Positions 18,838 to 26,659 of a stretch of DNA of 64,000 nucleotides are shown piece by piece. The notes beneath the pieces were generated by a model that searched no databases, was not told where the DNA came from, and saw only the letters and a program-made list of their open reading frames with translations. The number at the start of each line of letters is the position of its first letter. The first letter of the stretch is position 1. The translations under genes were made by a program, and so were the position numbers. The stretch lies in assembly GCF_004343585.1 (NCBI RefSeq), contig NZ_SLYW01000001.1, positions 1,054,001 to 1,118,000 on the forward strand. The letters run 5' to 3'. Source of the DNA: Neorhizobium sp. JUb45 (GTDB lineage: Bacteria > Pseudomonadota > Alphaproteobacteria > Rhizobiales > Rhizobiaceae).

Positions 18838-19632
18838 ATGAAACAATATCTCGACCTTCTCAGCCATGTGATGGAAACCGGCAGCGACCGTGGTGATCGC
18901 ACCGGCACCGGCACGCGTTCGGTTTTCGGTTACCAGATGCGTTTCGACCTGTCGGACGGTTTTCCGGTTCTGACCACCAAGAAACTGCACCTGAGGTCGA
19001 TCATCCACGAGCTGCTTTGGTTCCTGCAGGGCGATACCAATATCGCTTACCTCAAGGAAAACGGCGTGCGCATCTGGGATGAATGGGCCGATGAGAACGG
19101 CGATCTCGGTCCTGTCTACGGTTATCAGTGGCGCTCCTGGCCAAAGCCGGATGGCGGCCATGTCGACCAGATCGTCAATCTGATCGAGGGTTTGAAGACC
19201 AATCCGAATTCGCGCCGGCATATCGTGTCGGCCTGGAACCCGGCGCTGGTGGACGAGATGGCCCTGCCGCCGTGCCATTGCCTGTTCCAGTTCTACGTTT
19301 CCGACGGCAAGCTTTCCTGCCAGCTTTATCAGCGTTCGGCGGACATTTTTTTGGGCGTGCCCTTCAATATCGCATCCTATGCCCTGCTGACGCTGATGGT
19401 GGCGCAGGTGGTCGGCCTCAAACCCGGCGATTTCATCCACACGCTGGGTGACGCGCATATCTACGCCAATCACTTCGAACAGGCCGAATTGCAGATGACG
19501 CGGGCGCCGAAGGCGCTGCCGACCATGCGCATCAATCCCGACGTGAAGGACATTTTCAGCTTCAAGTTCGAGGATTTCACGCTCGAGAATTATGAGGCGG
19601 ATGCGCATATCAAGGCGCAGGTGGCGGTTTGA
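18838..19632 (+). CDS. thyA: thymidylate synthase
   Basis: The enzyme makes dTMP from dUMP with methylene-tetrahydrofolate, releasing dihydrofolate. The 264 aa are identical in length to E. coli ThyA. Catalytic C146 lies in the [11 protein letters not shown] motif, and the [23 protein letters not shown] and [22 protein letters not shown] signatures are all visible. The start at 18838 gives [11 protein letters not shown], the family N terminus. It overlaps folA by 4 bp, coupling dihydrofolate production with its reduction. Confidence 0.97.
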   Translation: MKQYLDLLSHVMETGSDRGDRTGTGTRSVFGYQMRFDLSDGFPVLTTKKLHLRSIIHELLWFLQGDTNIAYLKENGVRIWDEWADENGDLGPVYGYQWRSWPKPDGGHVDQIVNLIEGLKTNPNSRRHIVSAWNPALVDEMALPPCHCLFQFYVSDGKLSCQLYQRSADIFLGVPFNIASYALLTLMVAQVVGLKPGDFIHTLGDAHIYANHFEQAELQMTRAPKALPTMRINPDVKDIFSFKFEDFTLENYEADAHIKAQVAV

Positions 19633-20147
19633 AAAAACATCCGGTTTCCATCGTCGTCGCGGTTGCCAGCAATGGTGTCATCGGCAGGGACGGCGACATG
19701 CCGTGGAAGCTGTCCACCGACCTTAAGCGCTTCAAGGCGATCACGCTGGGCAATCCGGTTGTGGTTGGCCGCAAGACGCTCGAATCATTCGGCGGAAAAC
19801 CGCTGCCGGGTCGGCCGCATGTGGTCGTGACCCGCAATCCGGATCTGGCGGTAGATGGTGCTGACACCGCCTGCTCGCTTGAGGCTGCTTTGAAGCGCGC
19901 CGACGAGATCGCGACGCAGACCGGTGCCGCGCAGGTGGCGGTGATCGGCGGCGGAGAAATCTATCGGCAGGCGATGGATGTCGCCGACATTCTCTACATC
20001 ACCCATGTCGAGGCCGAGATCGCAGATGGCGATACTTTTTTCCCGGCGATCGATCCGGCCGTGTTCGAGAGGGGCGAAGAGCTCTTTGTGCCTGCCGGTG
20101 AAAAAGACAATTACCCTACTCGCTTCGTCACCTATCATCGCCGATAA
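19629..20147 (+). CDS. folA: dihydrofolate reductase
   Basis: This NADPH-dependent reductase regenerates tetrahydrofolate, directly serving ThyA. The 172-aa protein has the DHFR motifs [58 protein letters not shown] and GDTFFP. The start codon is TTG at 19629, giving [19 protein letters not shown] and a 4-bp overlap with thyA. No alternative start would preserve the first beta-strand. Confidence 0.95.
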   Translation: MKKHPVSIVVAVASNGVIGRDGDMPWKLSTDLKRFKAITLGNPVVVGRKTLESFGGKPLPGRPHVVVTRNPDLAVDGADTACSLEAALKRADEIATQTGAAQVAVIGGGEIYRQAMDVADILYITHVEAEIADGDTFFPAIDPAVFERGEELFVPAGEKDNYPTRFVTYHRR

Positions 20148-20233
20148 GTTGTGTTTTGAAAGGTTTCATTTTCGAAATCGCTTCAAAGACCTGCGAAACA
20201 GCCCTTGAACACCGGGAAGTTATTGAACGCGCG

Positions 20234-20262
20234 TTGAAACCACGTGTTGCGAACCCTATAAC
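20234..20262 (+). promoter_or_regulatory. promoter of hflK-hflC
   Basis: TTGAAA (20234-20239) and TATAAC (20257-20262) are separated by exactly 17 bp, with a predicted start near 20269 and an untranslated leader of about 67 nt before hflK. The TTGAA and CCTATAA contexts also resemble an alphaproteobacterial RpoH promoter, which would suit a heat-shock-linked protease modulator. Confidence 0.6.
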
Positions 20263-20335
20263 GGGCTAGATCGGGAAATGTGCGGGGGAATTCGCGCGCC
20301 ACCGGCATGGGAGTGACACCAACAAAGAGGTTTTG

Positions 20336-21475
20336 ATGCCCTGGAGCAATCAGAATGGCGGCGGCCCCTGGGGGGGCGGCGGCGGTAATAACAACGGCAA
20401 TAATCAAGGCGGGCCTTGGGGGCAGGGTCCGAACAAACCGCGCAGCGGTGGCGGCGGCGGTGGAAACGGCGGCAATGGCGGCCCACCCGATCTCGAAGAC
20501 CTGATCCGGCGCAGCCAGGATCGTCTGCGCGGCGTCATGCCCGGCGGCTTCAATGGCGGCATTTTCGTCATTCTGGCGCTGGTCGTGCTTGCATTCGCGG
20601 CATTCCAGTCGGTCTACACGGTGCAGCCTGATGAGCGCGGCGTTGAGCTGCGATTCGGCAAGCCCAAGGAAGAAGTCGCCATGCCTGGCCTTCATTTCCA
20701 TCTGTGGCCGTTCGAGACCGTCGAGATCGTCAAGGTTACCGAGCAGCAGCAGAACATTGGCGCGCCACGTGGTTCCAACACGAACGCTGGCTGGATGCTG
20801 ACGGGCGACCAGAATATCGTCAACGTGCAGTATTCCGTTCTGTTCACGGTCAATGATCCAAAAGCCTATCTGTTCAACATCGAAACTCCGGCGGCAACGC
20901 TGCAGCAGGTTGGCGACAGCGCGATGCGCGAAGTCGTCGGACGCCGCCCCGCGCAGGACATTTTCCGTGCCGGTCGCGAGTCGATCTCGACGCAGGTGCG
21001 TGACATCATTCAGGGCACGATGGATCGATATGGCTCCGGCATTTCCATCAATGCCGTGTCTATCGAAGGCGCATCTCCGCCGCAGGAAGTCGCGGGCGCG
21101 TTTGAAGAAGTGCAGAAGGCAACGCAGGCCGAGGACCAGGTGAAGGAAGAGGCGAACCGCTACGCCAACCAGAAGCTTGGTGGCGCCCGTGGTCAGGCCG
21201 CGCAGATCCGCGAAGAGGCTTCCGCCTATCGCGACCGCGTCGTCAACGAGGCAGAGGGTGAAGCCCAGCGTTTCGTGGCGATTTACGACCAGTACAAGAA
21301 TGCACCCGAGGTTACTCGCCAGCGTCTGTTCCTGGAAACCATGGAGGGCGTTCTGAAAAACTCCAACAAGGTGATCATTGAAGACGGCAAGGGTGTTGTG
21401 CCTTACCTGCCGATCAATGAACTCATGAAACAGCCGGCTGGCGCGGCGGCAGCGACGCAGCAGGGGGCAAACTAA
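20336..21475 (+). CDS. hflK: FtsH protease modulator HflK
   Basis: This 379-aa SPFH/prohibitin-family membrane protein forms the HflKC complex around FtsH. The N terminus is a long Gly/Asn/Pro-rich cytosolic stretch (residues 1-55). One transmembrane segment (about 74-94) is followed by the SPFH domain (VQPDERGVELRFGKP...GSNTNAGWMLTGDQNIVNVQYSVLF) and a charged coiled coil (EVQKATQAEDQVKEEANRYANQ). The ATG at 20336 is favoured over TTG at 20333 by AGAGG at 20326-20330. It overlaps hflC by one base (taATG). Confidence 0.95.
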   Translation: MPWSNQNGGGPWGGGGGNNNGNNQGGPWGQGPNKPRSGGGGGGNGGNGGPPDLEDLIRRSQDRLRGVMPGGFNGGIFVILALVVLAFAAFQSVYTVQPDERGVELRFGKPKEEVAMPGLHFHLWPFETVEIVKVTEQQQNIGAPRGSNTNAGWMLTGDQNIVNVQYSVLFTVNDPKAYLFNIETPAATLQQVGDSAMREVVGRRPAQDIFRAGRESISTQVRDIIQGTMDRYGSGISINAVSIEGASPPQEVAGAFEEVQKATQAEDQVKEEANRYANQKLGGARGQAAQIREEASAYRDRVVNEAEGEAQRFVAIYDQYKNAPEVTRQRLFLETMEGVLKNSNKVIIEDGKGVVPYLPINELMKQPAGAAAATQQGAN

Positions 21476-22434
21476 TGGTATCGAACAAGTTGCCCGCTTT
21501 CTTGATCGCCCTCGGCGTTTTGCTTTTCATCGTCTATTCGTCCGTGTTCGTGGTAAGCGAACGCGAGCAGGCCATCGTCATCCGTTTCGGTGAGATCCAG
21601 TCGGTCAAGAGCGAGCCGGGCCTCTACATGAAGTTGCCTTTCGCCTTCATGGATGCCGACCGCGTCCAGTATATCGAAAAACGTGCCTTGCGGCTTGATC
21701 TGGATAACATCCGGGTACAGGTCAGCGACGGTAAGTTTTACGATGTCGACGCTTTCGTCGTGTACCGGATCTCCGATCCACGTCGTTTCCGGGAAACGGT
21801 TTCCGGTGACCGCGCGTCGGCCGAGTCGCGCCTGAGGACACGTCTCGATTCCGGTCTTCGCCGCGTTTATGGTCTTCGCGGCTTCGAGGCGGCTCTGTCT
21901 GAAGAGCGCGTTTCGATGATGACCGAGATTCACCGCGACCTGAACGTCGCAGCCGAGTCATTGGGTGTAAAGATCGAGGACGTTCGCATTCGCCGTACCG
22001 ACCTGACGCCCGAGCTTTCGCAGACGACGTTTAATCTGATGGAATCGGAACGTCTGGCGGAAGCCGAACTGATCCGTGCTCGCGGTAACGAAGAGGCACA
22101 GCGCCGTCGCGCTATCGCCGATCGTCAGGTGGTTGAGCTTGTTTCGCAGGCCAGCCGTGATTCGGAAATCATCCGAGGTCAGGGCGATGCCGAGCGGAAC
22201 CGCATCTTTGGCGAAGCGTTCTCGCGCGATCAGCAGTTCTTTGAATTCTATCGTTCGATGCAGGCCTATGGCACGTCGCTTGGCGGTGCCGGCACGACCA
22301 TGGTCCTGTCGCCCGATTCACAGTTCTTCCGGTTCTTCGCAAACCCGGACGGCAATGGTGGTCAGGGGCCGGTTCGCACCGCGCCTGCAGCCCCGGCCGC
22401 CGGTGGCCAGACGCCGGCGCCTGCCAACAACTGA
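21475..22434 (+). CDS. hflC: FtsH protease modulator HflC
   Basis: This 319-aa partner of HflK is anchored by an N-terminal transmembrane helix (about residues 7-27, FLIALGVLLFIVYSSVFVV) followed by an SPFH domain (EREQAIVIRFGEIQSVKSEPGLY, VSDGKFYDVDAFVVYRISDP) and a coiled coil (MESERLAEAELIRARGNEEAQ). The C terminus is Pro/Ala-rich. The gene shares a base with the hflK stop codon. A strong hairpin follows the stop, so hflKC probably ends there. No DUF2065 gene lies between hflC and degP. Confidence 0.95.
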   Translation: MVSNKLPAFLIALGVLLFIVYSSVFVVSEREQAIVIRFGEIQSVKSEPGLYMKLPFAFMDADRVQYIEKRALRLDLDNIRVQVSDGKFYDVDAFVVYRISDPRRFRETVSGDRASAESRLRTRLDSGLRRVYGLRGFEAALSEERVSMMTEIHRDLNVAAESLGVKIEDVRIRRTDLTPELSQTTFNLMESERLAEAELIRARGNEEAQRRRAIADRQVVELVSQASRDSEIIRGQGDAERNRIFGEAFSRDQQFFEFYRSMQAYGTSLGGAGTTMVLSPDSQFFRFFANPDGNGGQGPVRTAPAAPAAGGQTPAPANN

Positions 22435-22454
22435 TGGCACGGGCATGACAATTG

Positions 22455-22480
22455 AAGGGGCGGCTTTCGGGCCGCCCCTT
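22455..22480 (+). terminator. intrinsic terminator after hflC
   Basis: AAGGGGCGGC (22455-22464) pairs perfectly with GCCGCCCCTT (22471-22480) around a TTTCGG loop, giving a 10-bp stem. Only a short T tract follows (cctttcg), so some read-through to degP is possible. Confidence 0.75.
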
Positions 22481-22600
22481 TCGTATTCGCTACTGTTCGT
22501 GGGGATTGTCGGCGCTATCTCACGAAAAGGTAATTTCCCAGGTCTTCATTCCGCCTTATGCTTCTGTTCCAGATAAGTCGGGTTCTCAGCGAGGATATAG

Positions 22601-24193
22601 ATGGCTCGTTCCTTTCGGTCGTCCTTGAAACGGTCCGCTGCGGCAGGTGCCGCATTCGTCATGCTTTCGGGCGCTCTCGTCACGCCATCAGCGGCATGGG
22701 CGCAAGCCCAGGCGGCACAGGCAAATTCGCCTCTCGCACCGCCGCCCGGCGGTGGCCCCGCCTCGGTTGCCGATCTCGCAGAAGGCCTGCTGGATGCCGT
22801 GGTCAACATCTCCACCTCGCAAAGCGTCAAGAACGAGGGCGAGGGGCCGCAAAAGCCTGTCGTGCCGGAAGGCTCGCCCTTCCAGGAATTCTTCAACGAC
22901 TTCTTCGATGGTGACGGCAAGGGTGAGGGCAACCGCAAGGTCAATTCGCTCGGCTCCGGCTTTGTCATCGATCCTGCCGGTTTCGTGGTGACCAACAACC
23001 ACGTCATCGAAGGCGCCGATGATATCGAGGTAGTTTTTCCGAACGGCGACAAGCTGAAGGCAAAACTGATCGGTACCGACACCAAGACCGACCTCTCGGT
23101 TCTGAAAGTGGAGCCGAAAGCGCCGCTGAAATCGGTGCGGTTCGGTGATTCGCGCAAAATGCGGATCGGCGACTGGGTGATGGCGATCGGTAACCCGTTC
23201 GGCCTTGGCGGCTCGGTGACGCTCGGCATCATTTCGGCGCGCGGCCGTAACATCAATGCCGGCCCTTACGACAATTTCATCCAGACGGATGCCTCGATCA
23301 ACAAGGGCAATTCCGGCGGGCCGCTGTTCAACACCAAGGGTGAGGTCATCGGCATCAACACGGCGATCATTTCGCCAAGCGGTGGCTCCATTGGTATCGG
23401 TTTCGCGGTGCCGACCGAACTTGCGGAAAACATCGTCAAGCAGCTGATCGAATTCGGCGAGACCCGTCGCGGCTGGCTCGGCGTGCGCATTCAGCCGGTA
23501 ACGGATGATGTGTCGGCAAGCCTTGGCCTGAAGGCGGCGCAGGGCGCACTCGTGTCCGGTGTCATCAAGGGCGGCCCGGTCGATAACGGCACGATCCGTG
23601 CCGGCGACGTCATTCTCTCTTTCGACGGCAAGCCGGTGAAAGAAATGCGTGATCTGCCGCTGGCGGTGGCCGAAAGCCCGGTCGGCAAGGAAGTCGATGT
23701 CGTCGTCATGCGCGATGGCAAGGAGCAGACGGTTAAGGTGACGCTCGGTCAGCTGGAAGACAGTGCCGAGCCCGAGGAGAACGCTGGCCAGCCGGTCCTG
23801 CCGGAAGGCGAGGGCGAGGACATGGAGCCGGACAACGATATGGCCGAAAAACAGGCACCGGACGTAAAGCCGCCGGCAGATGCGGACAAGGTTGCGCCCA
23901 GCAGCCTCGGTCTGGCGCTGTCGTCTCTCGGTGAAGACCAGCGCAAGAGTTTTGGTATCGGTGCTGCCGTCAACGGTGTCGTGATCACTGCCGTCGAGCC
24001 CAACACCGCGGCTGCCGAAAAAGGCCTGAAGGCCGGCGATGTGATCGTTGAAGTCGGTCAGGACGCGGTGAAAAGCCCGGAGGATGTGACCAAGCGCGTG
24101 CAGGTGCTGAAAAGCGAAGGCCGCCGGTTCGCGCACATGATGGTATCAGGTGCCAATGGCGAATTGCGCATTGTCGCGGTGCCGCTGGAGTAG
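22601..24193 (+). CDS. degP: DegP/Do-family periplasmic serine endoprotease
   Basis: The 530-aa HtrA protease/chaperone has a Sec signal peptide (about 1-34, cleavage near AWAQA). The trypsin-like domain has catalytic H134 (TNNHVIEG), D164 (KTDLSVLKV) and S238 (NKGNSGGPLFN). PDZ1 begins near 290 (RRGWLGVRIQPVTDD). An acidic Glu/Pro/Asp-rich linker lies at about 390-435, and PDZ2 is in the last 90 residues. It acts on misfolded envelope proteins. It lies downstream of hflKC beyond a terminator, so independent transcription is likely. An ATG with upstream GAGGATAT supports the start. Confidence 0.95.
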   Translation: MARSFRSSLKRSAAAGAAFVMLSGALVTPSAAWAQAQAAQANSPLAPPPGGGPASVADLAEGLLDAVVNISTSQSVKNEGEGPQKPVVPEGSPFQEFFNDFFDGDGKGEGNRKVNSLGSGFVIDPAGFVVTNNHVIEGADDIEVVFPNGDKLKAKLIGTDTKTDLSVLKVEPKAPLKSVRFGDSRKMRIGDWVMAIGNPFGLGGSVTLGIISARGRNINAGPYDNFIQTDASINKGNSGGPLFNTKGEVIGINTAIISPSGGSIGIGFAVPTELAENIVKQLIEFGETRRGWLGVRIQPVTDDVSASLGLKAAQGALVSGVIKGGPVDNGTIRAGDVILSFDGKPVKEMRDLPLAVAESPVGKEVDVVVMRDGKEQTVKVTLGQLEDSAEPEENAGQPVLPEGEGEDMEPDNDMAEKQAPDVKPPADADKVAPSSLGLALSSLGEDQRKSFGIGAAVNGVVITAVEPNTAAAEKGLKAGDVIVEVGQDAVKSPEDVTKRVQVLKSEGRRFAHMMVSGANGELRIVAVPLE

Positions 24194-24216
24194 TCTGATT
24201 TCCGATAAAGATATTG

Positions 24217-24247
24217 GCCCGCTGGTGATCTCGTCAGCGGGCTTTTT
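24217..24247 (+). terminator. intrinsic terminator after degP
   Basis: GCCCGCTG (24217-24224) and CAGCGGGC (24235-24242) form an 8-bp stem followed by TTTTT. It overlaps the 3' end of the convergent GNAT gene. Confidence 0.85.
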
Positions 24248-24806
24248 CGTGTCTGGAGGGCCACAATTCTGTCGCCGCCGCATACACCAAATGATGTTTC
24301 AAATGCGGGTGTGTGTCGGGCACGCGCGGATGCTCGAAATCGAGCCATGGTTGGCGCTGCATGCCGATGCGCTGCATGACCGCCGTGGACCGCTGGTTTT
24401 CGGCAACGGCGAAGGAGAGGACCGCCTTCATGCCGCGTTTCACCAAGGCGTCGTCCAGCAAGGCCAGCGCTGATTCCGTCACATATCCATTGCCCCAGAA
24501 ACGCGTGGCGAGCCGCCAGCCGATCTCGACCATGCCTTCAGGGAAAATGCCGGGCAGGTTGGTCGGTGACAGACCGCAGAAGCCCATTGGTTCATCGGTT
24601 TCCTTGAGGGCCATCGCGTAGAAACCGAGGCCGGTCTCGGTGATCATGCCGTTCAGCTTCTCCAGAACAGAATCCGATTCCTCGTAGCTGCGACGGAAGG
24701 GAAAAAATTCCATCACTTTCGGATCGGCATTGATCTCGCGAAAGAGGTCGCGGTCGGATGGCCGCCAGTTGCGGAGAATGAGGCGTTCGGTCTCGAGAAT
24801 GATCAC
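24234..24806 (-). CDS. GNAT family N-acetyltransferase (RimJ/RimL-like)
   Basis: The 190-aa acetyltransferase has the Acetyltransf_3 pattern: ILETERLILRNWRPSDRDLFREIN at the start, WRLATRFWGNGYVTESA as the acetyl-CoA loop, and ENQRSTAVMQRIGM near the end. The substrate is unknown. It is 29 bp downstream of serB on the same strand, so it could be cotranscribed with it, but no functional link is evident. Confidence 0.85.
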   Translation of the reverse strand: MIILETERLILRNWRPSDRDLFREINADPKVMEFFPFRRSYEESDSVLEKLNGMITETGLGFYAMALKETDEPMGFCGLSPTNLPGIFPEGMVEIGWRLATRFWGNGYVTESALALLDDALVKRGMKAVLSFAVAENQRSTAVMQRIGMQRQPWLDFEHPRVPDTHPHLKHHLVYAAATELWPSRHEKAR

Positions 24807-24835
24807 ATTCGCCTCCCTGGCTTGTATCCGGTGTT

Positions 24836-25729
24836 TCAGGCGAGGGGAGCGAAGTCGGTCTTGCGATAACCCTGGATGTAGAGAAGGGCTGTCAGGTCGC
24901 CATGGTCGATGCGCATCCTGGCCTGTGCCGCCACGGTGGGCTTGGCGTGCAGCGCCACGCCCGAACCTGCTACGCCAAGCATGCCGAGATCATTGGCGCC
25001 ATCACCGACGGCCATGGCGTCTTCCGGCGAAATCCCGAGCTTTTCCGCAAGGTCCATCAGAGCGTCGATCTTGGCCTGCTTGCCGAGGATCGGTTCGGCA
25101 ACCTCACCGGTCAGCACGCCGTCCTTTTCGATAAGAATGTTGGCGCGGTCCTCGTCAAAGCCAAGCGTTGCCGCGATGCGGCTGGTGAAAACCGTGAAAC
25201 CGCCGGAAACGAGTGCAGTGTAAAATCCCTTGGCCTTCATCGTGGCAATCAATTCGGGGCCGCCCGAGGTCAGCGTGATGCGCTTGGCGATGACCTCGTC
25301 AACGACGGTGATCGGCAGGCCTTTCAGCAGCGCCACGCGTTCGCGCAAAGCCGGCTCGAATTCGATCTCGCCGTTCATGGCGCGGGCGGTGATGTTTGCG
25401 ACCTTGTCCTTGAGGTCGACTTCGGCGGCCAGTTCGTCGATGCATTCCTGACCGATCATGGTCGAATCCATGTCGGCGAGCAGGAGTTTCTTGCGACGTG
25501 TTTCGGTGTTCTGGATGACAAGGTCGATCGGCTTGTCGGCAATGACAGCCCGGATGGCGGCTTCGATCGCTACGAGATCGGCACCGTCGCGCAGGGCGAT
25601 ATCGCAGGCGATACCATCGGCCAGCCAGTAAAGACCGGAGGCGTTTGCGGCTTCGGCTGCCTGTTCTCCCAGCCCTGCGGTCAGAACGGGATTTGACGGA
25701 TGGGCAATGAGCGTGGCAACGAAAGCCAT
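24836..25729 (-). CDS. serB: phosphoserine phosphatase
   Basis: This HAD-superfamily enzyme performs the last step of serine synthesis (O-phosphoserine to serine). The 297-aa protein has an N-terminal ACT-like regulatory region (1-80). Its HAD core holds the nucleophile and acid in DMDST (D86, D88), TLTSGGPELIATMKAKG, TALVSGGF, and GDGANDLGML with the conserved Lys upstream. The ATG at 25729 gives MAFVATLIAHPS; AAGG lies upstream. The start codon overlaps that of the divergent miaA. Confidence 0.95.
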   Translation of the reverse strand: MAFVATLIAHPSNPVLTAGLGEQAAEAANASGLYWLADGIACDIALRDGADLVAIEAAIRAVIADKPIDLVIQNTETRRKKLLLADMDSTMIGQECIDELAAEVDLKDKVANITARAMNGEIEFEPALRERVALLKGLPITVVDEVIAKRITLTSGGPELIATMKAKGFYTALVSGGFTVFTSRIAATLGFDEDRANILIEKDGVLTGEVAEPILGKQAKIDALMDLAEKLGISPEDAMAVGDGANDLGMLGVAGSGVALHAKPTVAAQARMRIDHGDLTALLYIQGYRKTDFAPLA

Positions 25730-26648
25730 GATGAGCGACCTTGTGGACGATTTCGACGCGATCCTGATAACCGGGCCGACTGCCAGCGGCAAGTCGGCGC
25801 TGGCGGTTGATTTTGCCAAACGCCATGACGGCGTGGTGATCAATGCCGACAGCATGCAGGTTTACGACACTTTGCGCGTGCTGACGGCTCGTCCGGCGGA
25901 AGAAGACATGGAAGGCGTGCCGCACCTGCTTTACGGGCATGTGCCGGCCACAACGGCCTATTCTACAGGTGAGTGGCTGCGTGATGTACAGCGGCTGCTG
26001 GCCGATCTGAAACGCGAAGGGCGTCTGCCGGTTCTGGTCGGCGGCACCGGCCTTTATTTCAAGGCGCTGACCGGCGGCCTGTCGGATATGCCGGCGATAC
26101 CGGATGATCTGCGCGAATCGCTGCGCCAGCGGATGGCGCTGGAAGGGCCGGAAGTTCTGCACGCGGAACTGGCTTCACGCGATGCAGAGACGGCGGCGCG
26201 ACTTCAGGTGAAGGATGGGCAGCGTATTTTGCGGGCGCTGGAAACCCATATCCATACCGGCCGTTCCATTTCATCTTTTCAGGAAACGCGGGGGCCGATG
26301 ATCATCGATCCGTCGCGGGCGAAAAAGATCGTCGTCCTGCCGGAACGACCGATATTGCATGACCGGATAAACCGTCGTTTCGAGATCATGCTCCAGACCG
26401 GAGCCATCGAAGAGGTTGGCGCGCTGATGGCCTTGCAGCCGGCGCCGGACATGCCGGTGATGAAGGCGATCGGTGTCAACGAGATTGCCGAGATGGATGC
26501 CGGGCGGATGCGTCGCGAGATGGTGATTGAGCGTGGCTCAGCGCTCACCCGGCAATATGCCAAGCGCCAGATGACCTGGTTTCGCAATCAGATGGATGAC
26601 AGCTGGGAGCGCTGGCCGGGACCTGACGGACCAGCCAACGCCCACTGA
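25728..26648 (+). CDS. miaA: tRNA dimethylallyltransferase
   Basis: The enzyme transfers dimethylallyl from DMAPP to A37 of tRNAs reading UNN codons. The product of about 306 aa has the P-loop GPTASGKSALAV, DSMQVYDTLRVLTARPAEED, VGGTGLYFKALTGG and the zinc/tRNA-binding C-terminal region with RQYAKRQMTWFRNQ. Three in-frame starts exist (25707, 25728, 25731). The ATGATG pair at 25728 fits the family length best. The gene is head-to-head with serB and the two start codons overlap. Confidence 0.95.
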   Translation: MMSDLVDDFDAILITGPTASGKSALAVDFAKRHDGVVINADSMQVYDTLRVLTARPAEEDMEGVPHLLYGHVPATTAYSTGEWLRDVQRLLADLKREGRLPVLVGGTGLYFKALTGGLSDMPAIPDDLRESLRQRMALEGPEVLHAELASRDAETAARLQVKDGQRILRALETHIHTGRSISSFQETRGPMIIDPSRAKKIVVLPERPILHDRINRRFEIMLQTGAIEEVGALMALQPAPDMPVMKAIGVNEIAEMDAGRMRREMVIERGSALTRQYAKRQMTWFRNQMDDSWERWPGPDGPANAH

Positions 26649-26659
26649 ACTTTTTCGGG

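Noticed and set aside
22688..24136. Open frame antisense to degP
   Set aside because: It is a shadow of a gene with intact signal peptide, catalytic triad and PDZ domains.
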